A stretch of 64,000 nucleotides of DNA from Pseudomonadota bacterium (GCA_018819135.1 JAHJQK010000022.1:1-64000), one strand, 5' to 3'. Positions 44,400 to 53,852 are shown, counted from the stretch's first letter. Notes: generated by a model not told the origin, from the letters alone. Made by a program: numbers and translations.

Positions 44400-44460
44400 A
44401 TGGAAAAAATTTCAGAATGTAGAAACCTTCCCCGGCCGCTAAAATAGAAAGGAGGAATCG

Positions 44461-44673
44461 ATGATTACCTTTGCAATCGGTCTTTTTGTCGGTGCTTTCA
44501 TCGGCTTTATTTTGGCTGCCATCTTGGCAATGAGCAAGGATTTCGACGAATATGCCAGAAAAAAACATTATCGGAGGGGCTTAGGATCAGGGGCGGATCT
44601 TTGTGAAGGGCGTTTGGAGCTTTTGGGGAGTCGAGGAAGTTCTATGGTATTCCAGCGTTTTGGAGGCAGCTAA
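44461..44673 (+). CDS. Small membrane protein, possibly truncated
   Basis: 70 residues. GAAAGGAGG precedes the ATG at ideal spacing. The first 25 residues form a clear membrane helix (FAIGLFVGAFIGFILAAIL) with Gly spacing, followed by a charged stretch. The C-terminal half (from about HYRRG) looks like read-through into degraded receiver DNA and may not belong to the original protein. No function can be assigned. Confidence 0.5.
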   Translation: MITFAIGLFVGAFIGFILAAILAMSKDFDEYARKKHYRRGLGSGADLCEGRLELLGSRGSSMVFQRFGGS

Positions 44674-44959
44674 TGAAGGGGATACTTTACTCATCTGCCA
44701 GCAGTAAAAGGATACGATTCATTTGCTGGTGACCGACGTAGTGATGCCCATGATTAGCGGTCCTGAGTTAGCCAAACGTCTGGTTGTCTTTCATCCGGAG
44801 ATGAAGGTACTCTATATGTCAGGTTACCCAGACGAAACCATTGTCCAGCATGGCGTTTTGAAGAGGGGAATGAATTACATTCAAAAACCATTTACATTGG
44901 AAGGTTTAGCAAGAAAGGTCCGAGTAGTTTTGGATAAAGACCCAAAACCTGCAACGTAG
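44645..44959 (+). pseudogene. Decayed receiver domain
   Basis: One frame reads VLEAANEGDTLLICQQ, a TAA at 44705, then KDTIHLLVTDVVMPMISGPE and PEMKVLYMSGYPDETIVQ. It closely parallels the receiver at the end of the preceding hybrid kinase ([32 protein letters not shown]). It looks like a duplicated receiver that has lost its 5' part and gained a stop. The ORF-track entry at 44723 is its downstream half. Confidence 0.7.
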
Positions 44960-45273
44960 AAAGAATTTGTTGCTTTGTTGCTATGATCGGCCACGTCATG
45001 CTTGCTTTCATTTCGTAAGCATTAGATGCATAGACTTGTGGAAAGTGAACATTAGTAAATGAAATGCGAAATTTAAATTTTATCCACATAGGAGATATCT
45101 GCAAGCAGATTGAAGTATGGATGCCAATCTTGCGATTCCTGAAAAAGAAGAAGAAATTATGTCTCTGATTAAGAAATACATGAGCGCCAGGTCAAAGGAG
45201 CTATGGGCACAAAATGGACAGAGCCGAAGAAAAATGGCCCTTTTTTGATGTCTATATATTAAGGAGGAAAAGG
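44960..45273. other. Intergenic region with at most one very short ORF
   Basis: This 314-base stretch is A/T-rich with no recognised element. A 43-codon frame at 45117-45248 (MDANLAIPEKEEEIMSLIKK and so on) has no good ribosome site. The ORF-track start at 45214 belongs to the next gene but precedes its real ribosome site. Confidence 0.4.
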
Positions 45274-45891
45274 ATGAGTTACTTGCCTACGAACGACCAC
45301 AAACGAATAGTTCGCCGGGTCCATATTTTACATCTTAAATTTCACCTGATTTGGGCGGTTCTCCTGGTAGTTTTTCTTTATGCGCCTTACTGTTACAAGT
45401 TTGAGCGCGATCTTCTCCGGGAGGCCATTCATACTTTCCGGTTGGAGTATTCCTCGATCCGGATGAGGCACCAGATGCTGGATATGCTGAGAACAAGGCC
45501 GTTGACGATTGGTCAGGCCATGGATATTGCCGATACAGTGATTAAGCAGAATAACGCCCCGGTCGAGGTCGTTTTCGCTATTATGAAGCAAGAGAGTAAT
45601 TTCACACCGGAGGCTGTCAGCAAGAAGGGTGCCAAGGGCTTAATGCAGGTTATGCCGATCGTCTGGAAAAATTATTCGCTTCCGCATTTCAAGGATATAA
45701 CGGACCCTGTTCAGAATGTTCATGTCGGGACTCTTTATCTGGCCGATCTTTTCTACAAGTTTGGAGATTGGCAGGCTGTTTTCCGGGCATACCATGCCGG
45801 CCCGGATAATTACAATAACAAGAAATATGACTGGTATGCCAACGCTATCGTGAAGAAAATTGGGGATTTCAGTCGGGAAATGGGAGAGTAA
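45274..45891 (+). CDS. Membrane-anchored SLT-type lytic transglycosylase
   Basis: About 205 residues by ATG 45274, which AAGGAGG precedes at normal distance. One N-terminal membrane helix (IWAVLLVVFLYAPYCYKF) is followed by a soluble-lytic-transglycosylase fold. The catalytic Glu is in IMKQESNFTPEAVSKKGAKG, then LMQVMPIVW. The usual AYNAGPG motif is AYHAGPDNYNNKKYDW here. It probably cleaves peptidoglycan in the periplasm. It stands alone between the signalling genes and the duplicated region, so its partner is unknown. Confidence 0.87.
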   Translation: MSYLPTNDHKRIVRRVHILHLKFHLIWAVLLVVFLYAPYCYKFERDLLREAIHTFRLEYSSIRMRHQMLDMLRTRPLTIGQAMDIADTVIKQNNAPVEVVFAIMKQESNFTPEAVSKKGAKGLMQVMPIVWKNYSLPHFKDITDPVQNVHVGTLYLADLFYKFGDWQAVFRAYHAGPDNYNNKKYDWYANAIVKKIGDFSREMGE

Positions 45892-45981
45892 CCATTAATA
45901 ATTAATATGAATAATGAAGACCCCAAAAGGGCCTAGTTCATGGCGCCGCTTATGAGAATGCGCTCCGCAACTCTCTAAGGT

Positions 45982-46613
45982 TCAGTCCTTGAAAGAGAGG
46001 GCATCGACGACAATTGAAGCAGCGGCCTGAAAGCTGAGATGCTCCGTATTGATAACAAGGTCATAGCATTCCGGATCTTCCCACTCAGCCTTAAAATACC
46101 TCTTGATAAACTTGCGACTGCTGTTGTCAAAGTGTGCTATCTCCCGCTTAGCAGTTTCTTGGTCGAGCTTGAGGTTCTGCATGACGCGCTTCTCTCTCAC
46201 CTCTAAGGGTGCTACCACTAAAACGTGAAGGGCCCGGGGATGATCTTTTAGGATGAACTGGCTACCTCGTCCTTGGATCACAAGCGACTGGCTTCGAGCC
46301 AGGTCCCTAACAACAGACTCCAGTGCTTGCAAATAACGAGTATCGTTTAGAGGCATTTGCCAGGTAGGTAGATAGCGCCCTCAAAGCCCACGTCAAGGCT
46401 AGAGCTATGTTCCAAAGCTTCGGCGATGCGACCCAGAAGACTACTAGGCGGCATCTCTTTCGCTATCACCTCTTGCTCTTGCCGGTGAAGTCGGGCAGCT
46501 ACTTCAGCGATAATCTCTCGGTCAACGTAGTCAGCGTGAAGTCTATCGGCGATTTGTCTCCCTATTTCCGGTGCCCCGCTTCCCAACTGACCCCGAATGG
46601 TTACTAAAGACAT
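45982..46613 (-). pseudogene. Frameshifted cytidylate-kinase-like gene (copy 1)
   Basis: Two ORFs in different frames together match the intact 210-residue protein at 52233. The first covers MSLVTIRGQLGSGAPEIGRQ to HSSSLDVGFEGA, and the second covers LNDTRYLQALESVVRDLARS to the C-terminus. At the junction copy 1 reads GATAGCGCCC where copy 2 reads GATAGGCGCCC, so one G has been lost. It lies divergently to the acyl-CoA synthetase gene. Confidence 0.88.
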
Positions 46614-46774
46614 TCATTACCTCCTTATCGAGCGTTTGTATTCACCTATTTGGGTAGCGAAACGAGCCTTCTGCACACTTTCCTGCGCCTATCAGATATC
46701 ATAGCAGTGCATTTAGACGATGGCAATGGATTAAAATCTTAGACAAAAGTGGGTTAAAAAAGGTGTTAATCGGT

Positions 46775-46804
46775 TTTACAAATTACCTCGTGATAAGGTA
46801 TGCT
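46775..46804 (+). promoter_or_regulatory. Promoter conserved in both synthetase copies
   Basis: TTTACA (46775-46780), 18 bases, then TATGCT (46799-46804), about 50 bases before the synthetase ATG. The same elements with few changes occur before the broken copy at 53358. Conservation across the duplication does not by itself prove use, but spacing and sequence fit sigma-70. Confidence 0.5.
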
Positions 46805-46852
46805 AAAAAGAAAATTTTTTTGCGAGATTACTAAGTAATTGGGGGTTAAGGA

Positions 46853-48277
46853 ATGGTAAGCGCTTTATCAAAAAGCAATAGCCGGGGTCTTAGAATTTTT
46901 TTCGAACCCAAAAGTGTGGCTATCGTGGGGGCCTCTCGGACGCCAGGCAAGATTGGTAATTACATCTTGCGGAATAATCTCAAGCTGGGCTATAGCGGCC
47001 AGATTTTTCCGGTAAATCCCGGTGCCACTGAGATCGAGGGGCTGAGAAGTTATCCTTCGGTAGCCGCTATACCGGAGGCCGTGGAACTGGCGGTGATAGC
47101 TGTTCCTGCCCACTTGGTCTTGGATATCATGCGGGACTGTCAGCGGAAGGCGGTGCGGGGGGTGGTGGTCATCTCATCGGGATTCTCAGAGGCTGGGAAG
47201 GAAGGAATGGAACGACAGACTGAATTGGTGCGGATGGCGGCTGAAGCCGGCATCAGGGTTCTCGGCCCCAATACTACCGGCATCCTCAATCCCGAAGGCC
47301 GATTCACTACAACCTTCGTTGATTTAAAAGGGGTGAAGCCGGGGGGCATAGGTTTTGTGGCTCAGACGGGCATGTTCGCCGGGATGATGTTTCAATGGAT
47401 CTTTTCTTCGCAGTACTTCGGCCTGAGCAAAGTGATTGGCTTGGGCAACAAGGCTGATGTAACCGATCACGATGCCCTTGACTATCTGGCTCAAGACGAG
47501 GCTACCCGGGTGGTCATCATGTACCTTGAGGGAGTAAAGGATGGAAGATGTCTTTTAGGCTCGGCCGTGAGGTTGGTGCGAAGAAAGCCCTTGGTGTTGA
47601 TCAAAGGGGGTAAGACCGAAGAAGGGGCTAAGGCGGCCCAATCCCACACCGGCTCGCTATCGGGCCGAGATGAAATTTTCGAAGCATTGGTCAGGCAGGC
47701 GGGGGCCATCCGAGTAAGCGATTTTGAGGAGCTTCTTGACTTTGGTAAGACCTTTGCCTATCAGCGCTTACCCCGGAGCAACCGCATAGCCATTATAACC
47801 CTCTCGGGAGGCGCTGGGGTTATGGCCGCCGATGCTTGCCTTGAGAGCGGGTTAGTGCTCGCCCGTCTTGAGCCACATACCCTGGCAAGGGTTAAGGAAA
47901 AGATGCCATCTTGGGCCAGCCCAGGGAACCCGCTTGACATAGAGCCTCTCTCCGAGATCGTCACTCAAGAGGGGGCCTATAGACTGGGCTTAGATGTCGT
48001 TCTATCAGACCCCGGAGTAGACCTGGCTCTCGTGGTTATGAGTACCTTGCGCATGGCCCGAGTCCATGCCGATTATTTGCTTGATGTGGCCAAGGCCCAT
48101 CCTGAAAAGCCGGTGGCTGTGTGCATCATAGGTGAGGCCGTCATCTACAGCCAACTCTTCCAGATTATGGAGCAAGCAAGCATCCCGGTTTTCGTAAGCG
48201 TTCGCAGGGCTGTGGCCAGCTTGGCCGCTCTCTATCGGTATCGTCGCTTCCTGGATAGCCTTGTCAAGAGGGCATGA
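46853..48277 (+). CDS. Acyl-CoA synthetase (ADP-forming) alpha-subunit-like protein
   Basis: 474 residues. The CoA-binding Rossmann domain opens [20 protein letters not shown], and the succinyl-CoA-ligase-like domains follow. The phospho-His is probably in [20 protein letters not shown]. There is no ATP-grasp (beta) domain, and no beta gene lies nearby. Such enzymes interconvert acyl-CoA plus ADP and acid plus ATP, or act in protein acylation relatives. The upstream region and the first ~50 codons are duplicated at 53358. Its function without a beta partner is uncertain. Confidence 0.85.
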   Translation: MVSALSKSNSRGLRIFFEPKSVAIVGASRTPGKIGNYILRNNLKLGYSGQIFPVNPGATEIEGLRSYPSVAAIPEAVELAVIAVPAHLVLDIMRDCQRKAVRGVVVISSGFSEAGKEGMERQTELVRMAAEAGIRVLGPNTTGILNPEGRFTTTFVDLKGVKPGGIGFVAQTGMFAGMMFQWIFSSQYFGLSKVIGLGNKADVTDHDALDYLAQDEATRVVIMYLEGVKDGRCLLGSAVRLVRRKPLVLIKGGKTEEGAKAAQSHTGSLSGRDEIFEALVRQAGAIRVSDFEELLDFGKTFAYQRLPRSNRIAIITLSGGAGVMAADACLESGLVLARLEPHTLARVKEKMPSWASPGNPLDIEPLSEIVTQEGAYRLGLDVVLSDPGVDLALVVMSTLRMARVHADYLLDVAKAHPEKPVAVCIIGEAVIYSQLFQIMEQASIPVFVSVRRAVASLAALYRYRRFLDSLVKRA

Positions 48278-48304
48278 GAGCATCTCTACGGGAGGGAGGA
48301 ATAT

Positions 48305-48539
48305 AATTTTTCCGTCCGGGCAGCCGTCGTTTCCCAATGGCTTTGGGGAAAAGTTATCCATTGCTCTGGCCTATCCCCACCGGTATTACACGGCCATGTC
48401 CAACTTAGGTTTTCAGATCGTTTACCGGGAACGAGCTTGGGAAGAGAATTTTCCCTGGGACTTTGTCGACCATGGGATCAACAAAGAATTGCTCTGGGCG
48501 GAATACCAACGAGCCTTAAAAGAAGGAAGTTCCTTTTAA
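48305..48539 (+). pseudogene. Internally deleted copy of the radical SAM gene
   Basis: The sequence matches 20640-20750 almost exactly (GQPSFPNGFGEKLSIALAYP), then jumps to the match of 22180 onward (YRERAWEENFPWDFVDHGIN). About 1.4 kb, including the CxxxCxxC motif, is missing. The junction lies at a GTT shared by both source sites. It sits 27 bases after the synthetase gene. The frame is open (ORF track 48261) but a catalytic protein cannot result. Nothing recognisable lies between 48540 and 48722. Confidence 0.9.
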
Positions 48540-48722
48540 GACCATTTGCCCCCACCTTGGCCTTGGCCCAGCCCAGCGACCTCCTTCCTAAACGAGAAAA
48601 CTATTGAGAATCCAGCCGCAATTTGTTAAAACTCGGAGGCGCCAAGCTAAAATTGAGTTTTTGAGGCAAGTTTGTTAATATAATAAAAAGCAGGAACCTG
48701 CCAGATTCACGGGAGAGAGCGA

Positions 48723-50681
48723 TTGCGCCTGAACGTCCAGAAAGAACTGGCCAAACTTAAGAAGGAAAACGAGGTTTTGCAGAACCTGTTGGCCCAGGTG
48801 GAGGGAGAAAAGACCGCTCTCTATGAACAAGTCCTGCAAACCCGGGCCGAATGGGAAGCCGCCTTCAATGCCATCACCGATCGAGTCTTCGTTGAAGATG
48901 CGAATTATTCCGTGCTGAGAGCCAATACGGCCGTTTTACGGGATTACGGGCTCACCCCGGGGGAACTTTTCGGAAATAAATGCCATCAGGTTTTTCGCGG
49001 ACAGGGGGATCCTTGCCCCGGTTGTCCGGTTACCCAAACCCTGGAGACGGGCAAGCCGGCCTTCGGGGAAATGGAGAATCCCCGTCTCCAGGGAAGTTAT
49101 CATGTGCGCACCTACCCGATCTTCGACCGCCAAGGGCGGATCTTAGAAGTGGTGGTGGAAGACGTTACGGAAACGAAAAAATTAGAGGAGGAACTGCGAA
49201 AATCCGAAGGCCGTTTCCGGCGTATCGTGGAACAGGCCAACGATGGCATTTTGGCCATCGGAGAAGATGACCATATTGAACTGGCCAACAAAAGCGCCGT
49301 GGAGATAACGGGCTACCCCATAGAGCTTTTAATGGGGCTAAATTTTAACGCCCTGTTTGATGAAAAAAATCGAGCGTATATTAAGGCGCTTTTTGAACGC
49401 CGCGACCCCAACGTGGATCTGCGGGTGTGCTCCGAGCTGGAGATTCTCAATGCCGCGGGAGAACCTAAAGAAACCGAAATCTGCATTACCACGGTCAAAG
49501 ATCGCCAGGGGGCGATGAAAACCTACGCCTACCTGCGGGATGTTTCCGTAACCAAGCGCATTGAGAACGAGCTGCGCAAAGCCAACGACTTTTTACGCAA
49601 CCTGATCGAAAATTCTGTTGATGGGATCATCGCGGCGGACATGAAGGGGAAGATCATCATCTTCAACAAAAGCGCCGAAAGACTTTTGGGTTACCGCTCT
49701 GAAGAAACCATCGCCAGAGTGCACATCACCCAGCTCTACCCCTCCGGTGTGGCCAAAGAAATCATGCGCCGGTTACGTTCCCCGGAATATGGAGGCGCAG
49801 GGAGGTTGGAAACTTCCCGTTTCACCCTAATGAGTAAAACCGCAGAAGAGATTCCCATCAACATCTCAGCGGCCGTCATTTATGAAGATGGAAGAGAGAT
49901 TGCCAGCTTCGGAATCTTCACCGACCTGCGGGAAAAGATTAAAATGGAGCGGGAGCTTCAGGAAACCCAACTGCAGCTTTTACAATCGGAGAAGATGGCC
50001 TCTTTGGGGAAACTGGCTGCGGGCGTGGCCCACGAGATCAATAATCCTTTGGGGGGGATATTGATATTCTCCAAGATGCTTCTGGAAGATCTGCCTTCCC
50101 ACGATCCACGGGTGGAAGACTTGGAGCGCATTTGTGAGGAAGCCACCCGCTGCAAAGAGATCGTGAAAGGCCTTTTGGAGTTTGCCCGCCAAACGTCTTA
50201 TAAGATGGAACCCACGGACCTCAACCGGGCCCTGGTTCAAGGGATTTCCCTTTTAGAGAACCAGGCCCTCTTCCATAATATCCGCATCGTCAAGGATCTG
50301 GACCCGAATCTTCCCCCGATCCTGGCCAACACCGGCCAGTTAAACCAGGTATTCATGAACATCATCCTGAACGCCGCCGAGGCCATGGAAGGCCAGGGGA
50401 CACTTACCGTTCGTACGCAACTGGGACCGGAGAAAAATACCGTGATCGTTGAATTTATCGACACCGGCTGCGGCATCAAAGAGGAACATCTAACCCGCAT
50501 CTTTGACCCCTTTTTCACCACCAAAGAAGTTGGCAAAGGTACGGGCTTGGGCTTGTCCATGTCTTATGGCATCGTGGAGAAACACCGTGGCCGGATCTGG
50601 GTCAAGAGCAGAGAAGGGGCAGGGACCACGTTTGCCATCGAGCTTCCGGTGCGGGCAGAAACTGAGGATATTCCGGCTTAA
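48723..50681 (+). CDS. Triple-PAS histidine kinase
   Basis: 652 residues from a TTG with GGGAGAG upstream. A leading coiled coil (QKELAKLKKENEVLQNLLAQ) is followed by three PAS domains. The first holds CHQVFRGQGDPCPGCPV, a Cys-containing loop frequent in anaerobe PAS sensors. HisKA (GVAHEINNPLGGI) and HATPase (DTGCGIKEEHL, GTGLGLSMSYGIV) follow. No membrane helix is visible. The NtrC-type regulator 83 bases downstream is the evident partner. Together they are good candidates to control the sigma-54 promoter at 54119. Confidence 0.93.
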   Translation: MRLNVQKELAKLKKENEVLQNLLAQVEGEKTALYEQVLQTRAEWEAAFNAITDRVFVEDANYSVLRANTAVLRDYGLTPGELFGNKCHQVFRGQGDPCPGCPVTQTLETGKPAFGEMENPRLQGSYHVRTYPIFDRQGRILEVVVEDVTETKKLEEELRKSEGRFRRIVEQANDGILAIGEDDHIELANKSAVEITGYPIELLMGLNFNALFDEKNRAYIKALFERRDPNVDLRVCSELEILNAAGEPKETEICITTVKDRQGAMKTYAYLRDVSVTKRIENELRKANDFLRNLIENSVDGIIAADMKGKIIIFNKSAERLLGYRSEETIARVHITQLYPSGVAKEIMRRLRSPEYGGAGRLETSRFTLMSKTAEEIPINISAAVIYEDGREIASFGIFTDLREKIKMERELQETQLQLLQSEKMASLGKLAAGVAHEINNPLGGILIFSKMLLEDLPSHDPRVEDLERICEEATRCKEIVKGLLEFARQTSYKMEPTDLNRALVQGISLLENQALFHNIRIVKDLDPNLPPILANTGQLNQVFMNIILNAAEAMEGQGTLTVRTQLGPEKNTVIVEFIDTGCGIKEEHLTRIFDPFFTTKEVGKGTGLGLSMSYGIVEKHRGRIWVKSREGAGTTFAIELPVRAETEDIPA

Positions 50682-50763
50682 AGGCAAAGTATATGATTTA
50701 TTTCCTCCATTGCCGGCTTCCGGCGTTCCCAGCCAAAGGGAGGGCTGAGAAAGAACTTTGGTC

Positions 50764-52128
50764 ATGAGCGAGGAACGAAGGCCGGCGAAGATATTGGTCG
50801 TGGACGACGAGAAGGTAATCCGGGACAGCTTCTGCCGCGTCCTTCTCAAGGACGGGTATGCCGTAGAGGCAGTGGAGAGCGGGCGGCTGGCCTTGGAAAG
50901 GGTAGCCGAAGAATCTTTTGACATCGCGCTGATCGATTTAAAAATGCCGGGATTGGATGGCATGGAAACGCTGAGGGAATTAAAGGAAAAAGACCCGGAT
51001 GTGATCGGGGTCATGATTACCGGTTACCCTACCATTGAGAGTGCGGTAAAGGCGGTGAAGCTCGGAGCTTACGATTACCTCACCAAACCCTGCAGCCCCG
51101 AGGAGCTCCGTATCGTGGTGGCCCGCGCGGCTGAGCGCCGGAAACTTTATTTCGAAAAGGAACAACTGCGGCGGCGACTGGATGCCCGAGAGTTATCTGA
51201 ACCCATTGTTGGAGAGAGCAAAGCGATGCGGCGCGTCATGGAAATCATCCGCAAAGTCGCGCCAGCGGAAAGCACGGTGTTGCTCACCGGAGAGAGCGGC
51301 ACCGGAAAGGAACTGGCGGCGCAGGCCATTCACCAGCTCAGTCCGCGGAAAGAAAAAGAGTTTGTGGCCGTAGACTGCAATACCCTGGTGGAGACCCTTC
51401 TGGAGAGCGAGCTCTTCGGACACGTGAAAGGATCCTTTACCGGCGCGGTTAACACCAAGCATGGTTTACTGGAGCTGGCCAACGGAGGGACATTCTTTTT
51501 TGACGAGGTGGGTAACCTAACTTTAAACACTCAATCCAAACTTTTACGGGCCATCCAGGAACGAGAAATTAAACCTGTCGGTGGAACCCAGCGGATCCGG
51601 GTGGATGTGCGCATCATCGCCGCCACCAACCAGAACTTAAGGGAAGCCATAGGCCGGAAGACCTTTCGGGAGGATCTTTTCTACCGGCTAAGCGTTGTGC
51701 CGATCCATTTACCCCCTTTGAGGGAAAGGAAGGAAGACATTCCTCCTTTGATTCAATACTTCATCCAGCGGTATAACCGGAAAAGGAAAAAGCCAATCAC
51801 AGGCGTTACTCCCGCGGCTTTAGAAATGCTCATGAAGCACAATTGGCCGGGGAACGTGCGGGAACTGGAAAACTCCATAGAGCGCGCTATGATCCTGGAA
51901 GAAGGAGAAATGATCACTCCCAGGAGTCTCTCCCGGCCTTCATGGGCCGAGACCCCGGAAAAATCTACGGCTCATTCTCCGCAATTAGCCAGCCTGGAGG
52001 AGTTGGAAAAGGAGCATATCGCCTTTATTCTCCAACAAACGGATGGCCATAAATCCCGCGCGGCGAAAATTCTGGGCATCGACCGTAAAACCCTCTACCA
52101 AAAAGTGCAGAAATACCGCCTCTCCTAA
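50764..52128 (+). CDS. NtrC-type sigma-54 response regulator
   Basis: About 454 residues from ATG 50764 (an in-frame TTG lies at 50758). The receiver has VDDEKVIRDSF and the Asp in IALIDLKMPGLDG. The AAA+ domain has TGESGTGKELAAQ, the sigma-54 loop GSFTGA (usual GAFTGA) and GGTFFFDEVGN. The C-terminal Fis-type HTH reads HKSRAAKILGIDRKTLYQK. It pairs with the kinase at 48723. The nearest sigma-54 promoter is about 2 kb downstream, before the NuoG-like gene, with two dyads that could be its binding sites. Confidence 0.93.
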   Translation: MSEERRPAKILVVDDEKVIRDSFCRVLLKDGYAVEAVESGRLALERVAEESFDIALIDLKMPGLDGMETLRELKEKDPDVIGVMITGYPTIESAVKAVKLGAYDYLTKPCSPEELRIVVARAAERRKLYFEKEQLRRRLDARELSEPIVGESKAMRRVMEIIRKVAPAESTVLLTGESGTGKELAAQAIHQLSPRKEKEFVAVDCNTLVETLLESELFGHVKGSFTGAVNTKHGLLELANGGTFFFDEVGNLTLNTQSKLLRAIQEREIKPVGGTQRIRVDVRIIAATNQNLREAIGRKTFREDLFYRLSVVPIHLPPLRERKEDIPPLIQYFIQRYNRKRKKPITGVTPAALEMLMKHNWPGNVRELENSIERAMILEEGEMITPRSLSRPSWAETPEKSTAHSPQLASLEELEKEHIAFILQQTDGHKSRAAKILGIDRKTLYQKVQKYRLS

Positions 52129-52232
52129 AACCGTGAAAAACAAATATCCGGCCGGGAATTAACTGGGCAAGTCAGGATTTAACCCTGCAGGGAGGGTCAG
52201 GTTTGGAGTTGATGACTTCGTCCGCCTAAGGT

Positions 52233-52865
52233 TCAGTCCTTGAAAGAGAGGGCATCGACGACGATGGAAGCAGCGGCCTGAAAGCTGAGATGCTCCGTAT
52301 TGATAACGAGGTCATAGCATCCCGGATCTTCCAGCTCAGCCTTAAAATACCTCTTGATAAACTTGCGACTGCTGCTGTCAAAGCGTGCTATCTCCCGCTT
52401 AGCAGTTTCTTGGTCGAGCTTGAGGTTCTGCATGACGCGCTTCTCGCGCACCTCGAGCGGTGCCACCACGAGAACGTGAAGGGTCCGGGGATAATCTTTT
52501 AGGATGAACTGGCTGCCTCGTCCTCGGATCACAAGCGACTGGCTTCGAGCCAGGTCCCTAACAACAGACTCCAGTGTTTGTAAATAGCGAGAATCGTTCA
52601 GCGGTATTTGCCAGGCAGGTAGATAGGCGCCCTCAAAGCCCACTTCCAGGCTAGAGCTATGTTCCAAAGCTTCAGCGATCCGACCCAGGAGACTACTCGG
52701 CGGCATCTCTTTCGCGAGTACCTCTTGCTCTTGCCGCTGAAGTCGGGCAGCCACTTCAGCGATAATCTCTCGATCAACGTAGTCAGTGTGAAGTCGATCG
52801 GCGATTTGTCTCCCTATTTCCGGTGCCCCGCTTCCCAACTGACCCCGAATTGTTACTATGGACAT
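52233..52865 (-). CDS. Cytidylate-kinase-like protein (copy 2, intact)
   Basis: 210 residues resembling the cytidylate kinase-like family (PF13189). The N-terminal IVTIRGQLGSGAPEIGRQIA is a P-loop-like start, followed by DYVDREIIAEVA, VIRGRGSQFIL and VVAPLEVREKRV. It is related to CMP kinases but the substrate is unproven, because the P-loop lacks the usual GKGT ending. This copy is open throughout, unlike the one at 45982. It is divergent from the broken synthetase copy and shares its upstream region. Confidence 0.8.
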   Translation of the reverse strand: MSIVTIRGQLGSGAPEIGRQIADRLHTDYVDREIIAEVAARLQRQEQEVLAKEMPPSSLLGRIAEALEHSSSLEVGFEGAYLPAWQIPLNDSRYLQTLESVVRDLARSQSLVIRGRGSQFILKDYPRTLHVLVVAPLEVREKRVMQNLKLDQETAKREIARFDSSSRKFIKRYFKAELEDPGCYDLVINTEHLSFQAAASIVVDALSFKD

Positions 52866-53357
52866 TCCTTACCTCCTTATCGAGTGTTTGCATCCATCTG
52901 TTTGGGTAGCGAAACGAGCCTTCTGCCGACTTTCATGTGTTGGTAGGATATCATAGCAGACCATTTGGGCGATGGCAATTTAATATCTTGGCTTGCCTTC
53001 CTTCCCTTTTATACTTCTTTCGAGCCCGGGGAGGCAGGAAGATGCTTCCGCTAATCTTTTTGAATTTACAGCTGAATATGGAAAGTGATGGTAAGCAAAA
53101 ATGATGATCTCGAAAAAAGTCAGAAAAGCCGTCACTCCTGCGCAAGCAGGAGTCCATAACTACTTGAATTAACTGGATTCCCGCTTTCGCGGGAATGGCG
53201 AAAATGGAACAAAAAGGACTTTTTACGAATCCATCAAAAATGCCTTAGAAAAAAGTGGGTTAAAAAAGGTGTTAATCGGTTTTACAAATTACCTCTTGAT
53301 AAGGTATGCTAAAATAAAAATTTTTTGCGAGATTACTAAGTAATTGGGGGTTAAGGA
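52866..53357. other. Duplicated divergent promoter region with a ~270-bp insertion
   Basis: Compared with 46614-46852, this 492-base gap keeps both ends but carries about 270 extra bases between GGCGATGGCAAT and CTTAGAAAAAAGTGGG. The extra segment contains two small palindromes, ACTCCTG..CAGGAGT (53134-53153) and ATTCCCGC..GCGGGAAT (53177-53196), of the kind scattered in many anaerobe genomes. No ORF is convincing. The conserved TTTACA/TATGCT pair is kept before 53358. Confidence 0.65.
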
Positions 53358-53700
53358 ATGGTAAGCGCTTTATCAAAAAGCAATCACCAGGAGCTCAGAA
53401 TTTTTTTCGAACCCAAGAGTGTGGCTATCGTGGGGGCCTCGCGGACGCCGGGCAAGATTGGTAATTACATCTTGCGGAATAATCTTAAGCTGGGCTATAG
53501 CGGTCCGATCCCACACCGGCTCGCTATCGGGCCGAGATGAAATTTTCGAAGCATTGGTCAGGCAGGCGGGGGCTATCCGAGTAAGCGATTTTGAGGAGCT
53601 TCTCGACTTTGGTAAAACTTTTGCCTATCAGCGCTTACCCCGGAGCAACCGCATAGCCATCATAACCCTCTCGGGAGGCGCTGGGAATGACAAAACATAG
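53358..53700 (+). pseudogene. Internally deleted copy of the acyl-CoA synthetase gene
   Basis: The first ~50 codons match 46853 onward ([20 protein letters not shown]). The sequence then jumps about 640 bases to the match of [20 protein letters not shown] and runs to IITLSGGAG, where homology ends. The join lies at a GCGGCC-like sequence present at both source sites. The frame changes at the join, so the copy is dead. Confidence 0.9.
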
Positions 53701-53769
53701 TCTTTTTTCAAAGAGCTAAAGTGTTACAAACCAACGTGTTGGTAAAAAGGAAATTTCCTGCATCGAACC

Positions 53770-53797
53770 GTAGGGGCACGATGCATCGTGCCCCTAC
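53770..53797. repeat. 28-bp perfect palindrome
   Basis: GTAGGGGCACGATG is followed directly by its exact inverse complement. Related GTAGGGGCACG palindromes are common dispersed repeats in unrelated bacteria. It could form a cruciform or an RNA hairpin. Confidence 0.75.
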
Positions 53798-53852
53798 AAG
53801 GGCTTAGATTCTACACCTTGCAGTCTGAGAATTTTCTTCTCATAATGGCCAA

